Positions 5,192-6,562 of a stretch of 6,562 nucleotides of DNA are shown one piece after another (the first letter of the stretch is position 1; each line of letters opens with the position of its first letter). Position numbers and translations under genes: made by a program. Origin of the DNA: Sphingomonadales bacterium (GTDB lineage: Bacteria; Pseudomonadota; Alphaproteobacteria; Sphingomonadales; Sphingomonadaceae); contig JAGWUU010000180.1 in the NCBI GenBank assembly GCA_028868335.1, forward strand, positions 1 through 6,562, written 5' to 3'. Under the pieces are notes generated by a model. The model was given only the letters and a program-made list of their open reading frames with translations, was not told where the DNA came from and made no database searches.

Positions 5192-6562
5192 TGAAATCGG
5201 CGACTCTCTCGCCGACCATGATCGCCGTGGCATTCGTGTTGGCGCGTGGGAGCAGCGGGATCACCGAGGCGTCGGCAATCCGCATGCCCTGAACGCCGTT
5301 GAGCTGCAGTCGCGGCGAAACCACTGCCTCGGCGTCGCCGCCCATCCGGCAAGTGCCGACCGGGTGATAGGACAGGCTGGTGTTGCGACGGACGTGGACA
5401 TCCCATCCCGCATCGTCCTGCGGGATCGGTGCCGGGTTGCGATCCCCCAGCACGAACTGCGCCAGCGCAGGGGCGTCATAGATGCGTTCGATCAGCTTGC
5501 AGGCCGCGATCAGGGTCTGCACATCGCGCGGATCGCCGATCAGTTCGTGGCGGATCGCGGGAAGATCGCGCGGGTCGGGTCCGGCAAGCAGGACCTGACC
5601 GCGACTGTAGGGATTGCCCACCGATGCGCCGATGGTGATCACCGGCTCCCTGGGCATCTTCGCCGCGGCAGCGCTGAGCAGCTCGGGACCAAGATCGTAA
5701 CCGACGGGGTAGAAATGCAGTTGCACGTCCGGCTCGGCCAGGTCGAGGCGGGTGCGGGCCAGCGCCATCGCCTGAACGGCCGGCGTCGCCATCGGCCCCT
5801 TGCCGCGCAGCAGATAGGCCAGCAGCGACCCCGCTATCTGCCACGGCCTCATCCGGCTGTTGTAGGTATCGACCGAAACGAACTTGTTGATGCTGACCGT
5901 AGGATGTTCCTGAAGGTTCCGCCCCACGTCGCGCCGGTCCGCGACGACCGGCAGGCCCCATCCGCGCAGTTGCTCCGCCGGGCCAATGCCTGAGCGCATG
6001 AGCAGCGCGGGCGTCCCGATCGCCCCGGCTGACACGATCACCTCGCGGTCAAAGGCGAAGGTGCGCAATTCGCCGTGTACCCGTGCCTCGACGGCGACAG
6101 CGCGCGTGCCGTCGAACCTGATCCGCTCAACGGTCGCGCCGGTGACGATCCGCAGATTGGGACGCCGGGCCGCTTCCTTCAGAAAGGCCGCCGCCGTGCT
6201 GCTGCGCTTCGATCGGCGCTGCGTGGTGAGCGAGAGGAAGGCCCCATCGGCCTTGCCATCGCAATATTCCTCCAGCGCCGGGATGCCCGCTTGCGCGCAG
6301 GCCTCGACGAACCGGGGCGACAGCGGATGCGGATCGGCCATCGGCTCGACCCCCAGCGGTCCGTGAGTGCCGTGGAACTGGCTCGGCTCCCCGGCATAAC
6401 CCTCGGAGCGCAGGAAGAACGGCAGGCATTCATCGAACGACCAACCCGAACACCCGGCATCGACCCAGCGCTGGTGATCCGCCCGCGTGCCGCGAATATA
6501 GACAAGCCCGTTGATGCTGCTGCTGCCGCCAAGCATCTTGCCCGCCGACCACATGAAGCGCC
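5166..6562 (-). CDS. GMC-family FAD-dependent oxidoreductase (choline-dehydrogenase-like), N-terminus outside window
   Basis: The frame runs from the right edge to TGA at 5166-5168 (minus strand). GMC flavoproteins oxidise alcohols to aldehydes or ketones and pass electrons to O2 or to carriers. Numbering from the first in-window Met (codon 6552-6554): GKMLGGSSSINGLVYIRG (5-22) is GMC signature 1, GAIGTPALLMRSGIG (177-191) is signature 2, and VGRNLQEHP (210-218) is the conserved loop. The C-terminal domain holds the catalytic His397 in SYHPVGTCRMGGD, then MRIADASVIP and ANTNATAIMVGERVADFI with the partner Asn, as in choline dehydrogenases. The Met at 6554 is not the real start: coding continues upstream (…RF before it). 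The GxGxxG FAD-binding motif normally about 80 residues earlier must lie beyond the edge. The gene looks intact otherwise. A polyethylene-glycol, aromatic-alcohol or other alcohol dehydrogenase role is possible, and the context does not decide. Confidence 0.92.
   Translation of the reverse strand, partial: RFMWSAGKMLGGSSSINGLVYIRGTRADHQRWVDAGCSGWSFDECLPFFLRSEGYAGEPSQFHGTHGPLGVEPMADPHPLSPRFVEACAQAGIPALEEYCDGKADGAFLSLTTQRRSKRSSTAAAFLKEAARRPNLRIVTGATVERIRFDGTRAVAVEARVHGELRTFAFDREVIVSAGAIGTPALLMRSGIGPAEQLRGWGLPVVADRRDVGRNLQEHPTVSINKFVSVDTYNSRMRPWQIAGSLLAYLLRGKGPMATPAVQAMALARTRLDLAEPDVQLHFYPVGYDLGPELLSAAAAKMPREPVITIGASVGNPYSRGQVLLAGPDPRDLPAIRHELIGDPRDVQTLIAACKLIERIYDAPALAQFVLGDRNPAPIPQDDAGWDVHVRRNTSLSYHPVGTCRMGGDAEAVVSPRLQLNGVQGMRIADASVIPLLPRANTNATAIMVGERVADFISRGSAAA
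5197..5215. terminator. Hairpin just after the tetR stop codon, possible weak terminator
   Basis: TCGGCGA (5197-5203) pairs perfectly with TCGCCGA (5209-5215) around a 5-nt loop, starting 5 bases past the regulator's stop codon and lying within the GMC coding sequence. No T-tract follows. It could end regulator transcription or be a chance product of GC-rich coding sequence. Confidence 0.25.

Noticed and set aside
4502..5233. A 243-codon minus-strand open frame antisense to the TetR gene
   Set aside because: The TetR helix-turn-helix is unmistakable in the opposite strand. The antisense translation shows no family features.
6552..6554. Met codon at 6554 as the start of the GMC oxidoreductase
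   Set aside because: It falls inside the conserved segment just before GMC signature 1. The FAD-binding motif must precede it, and the frame stays open to the window edge.
1..6562. Mobile elements, tRNA/rRNA genes, CRISPR arrays, attachment sites
   Set aside because: No transposase-like reading frame, long terminal inverted repeats, tandem spaced repeats or tRNA-like cloverleaf sequences were noticed by eye.

Overview
The window comes from a GC-rich chromosome or large replicon. Its gene types and the style of its outer-membrane receptor suggest an alphaproteobacterium, most likely a sphingomonad such as Novosphingobium, Sphingobium or Sphingopyxis. This is inferred from the proteins: there is no rRNA or other phylogenetic marker here. 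It reads as part of a catabolic gene cluster. I see no mobile element, tRNA, rRNA or CRISPR array.

Layout, left to right. (1) Positions 2-556 (+) hold the C-terminal end of a TonB-dependent outer-membrane receptor. (2) A short convergent gap (557-593) contains a perfect 10-bp stem hairpin, a likely shared terminator. (3) Three minus-strand genes form one probable operon, transcribed from about 4505 down to 594: a Rieske non-haem iron oxygenase alpha subunit, a family III (CaiB/BaiF) CoA-transferase-like protein whose start overlaps the Rieske stop (GTGA), and an AMP-forming acyl-CoA ligase. (4) A 77-bp AT-richer divergent region (4506-4582) carries the likely promoters and a candidate operator. 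(5) A TetR-family regulator (4583-5191, +) is divergent from the operon. (6) A GMC-family FAD oxidoreductase (minus strand) overlaps the 3' end of the regulator by 26 bp and runs off the right edge without its N-terminal nucleotide-binding segment.

Proposed joint role (inference): the receptor imports a hydrophobic or bulky substrate. The GMC enzyme oxidises an alcohol group, the Rieske oxygenase hydroxylates or demethylates a ring, and the ligase and CoA-transferase homologue handle CoA activation of a resulting acid. The TetR protein probably represses the operon until a substrate or CoA-ester ligand appears. The substrate cannot be read from the sequence.

The most notable point is that the CoA-transferase homologue has methionine where the family's catalytic aspartate should be, although the flanking motif is well preserved. 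It may need a partner subunit or have a different activity.
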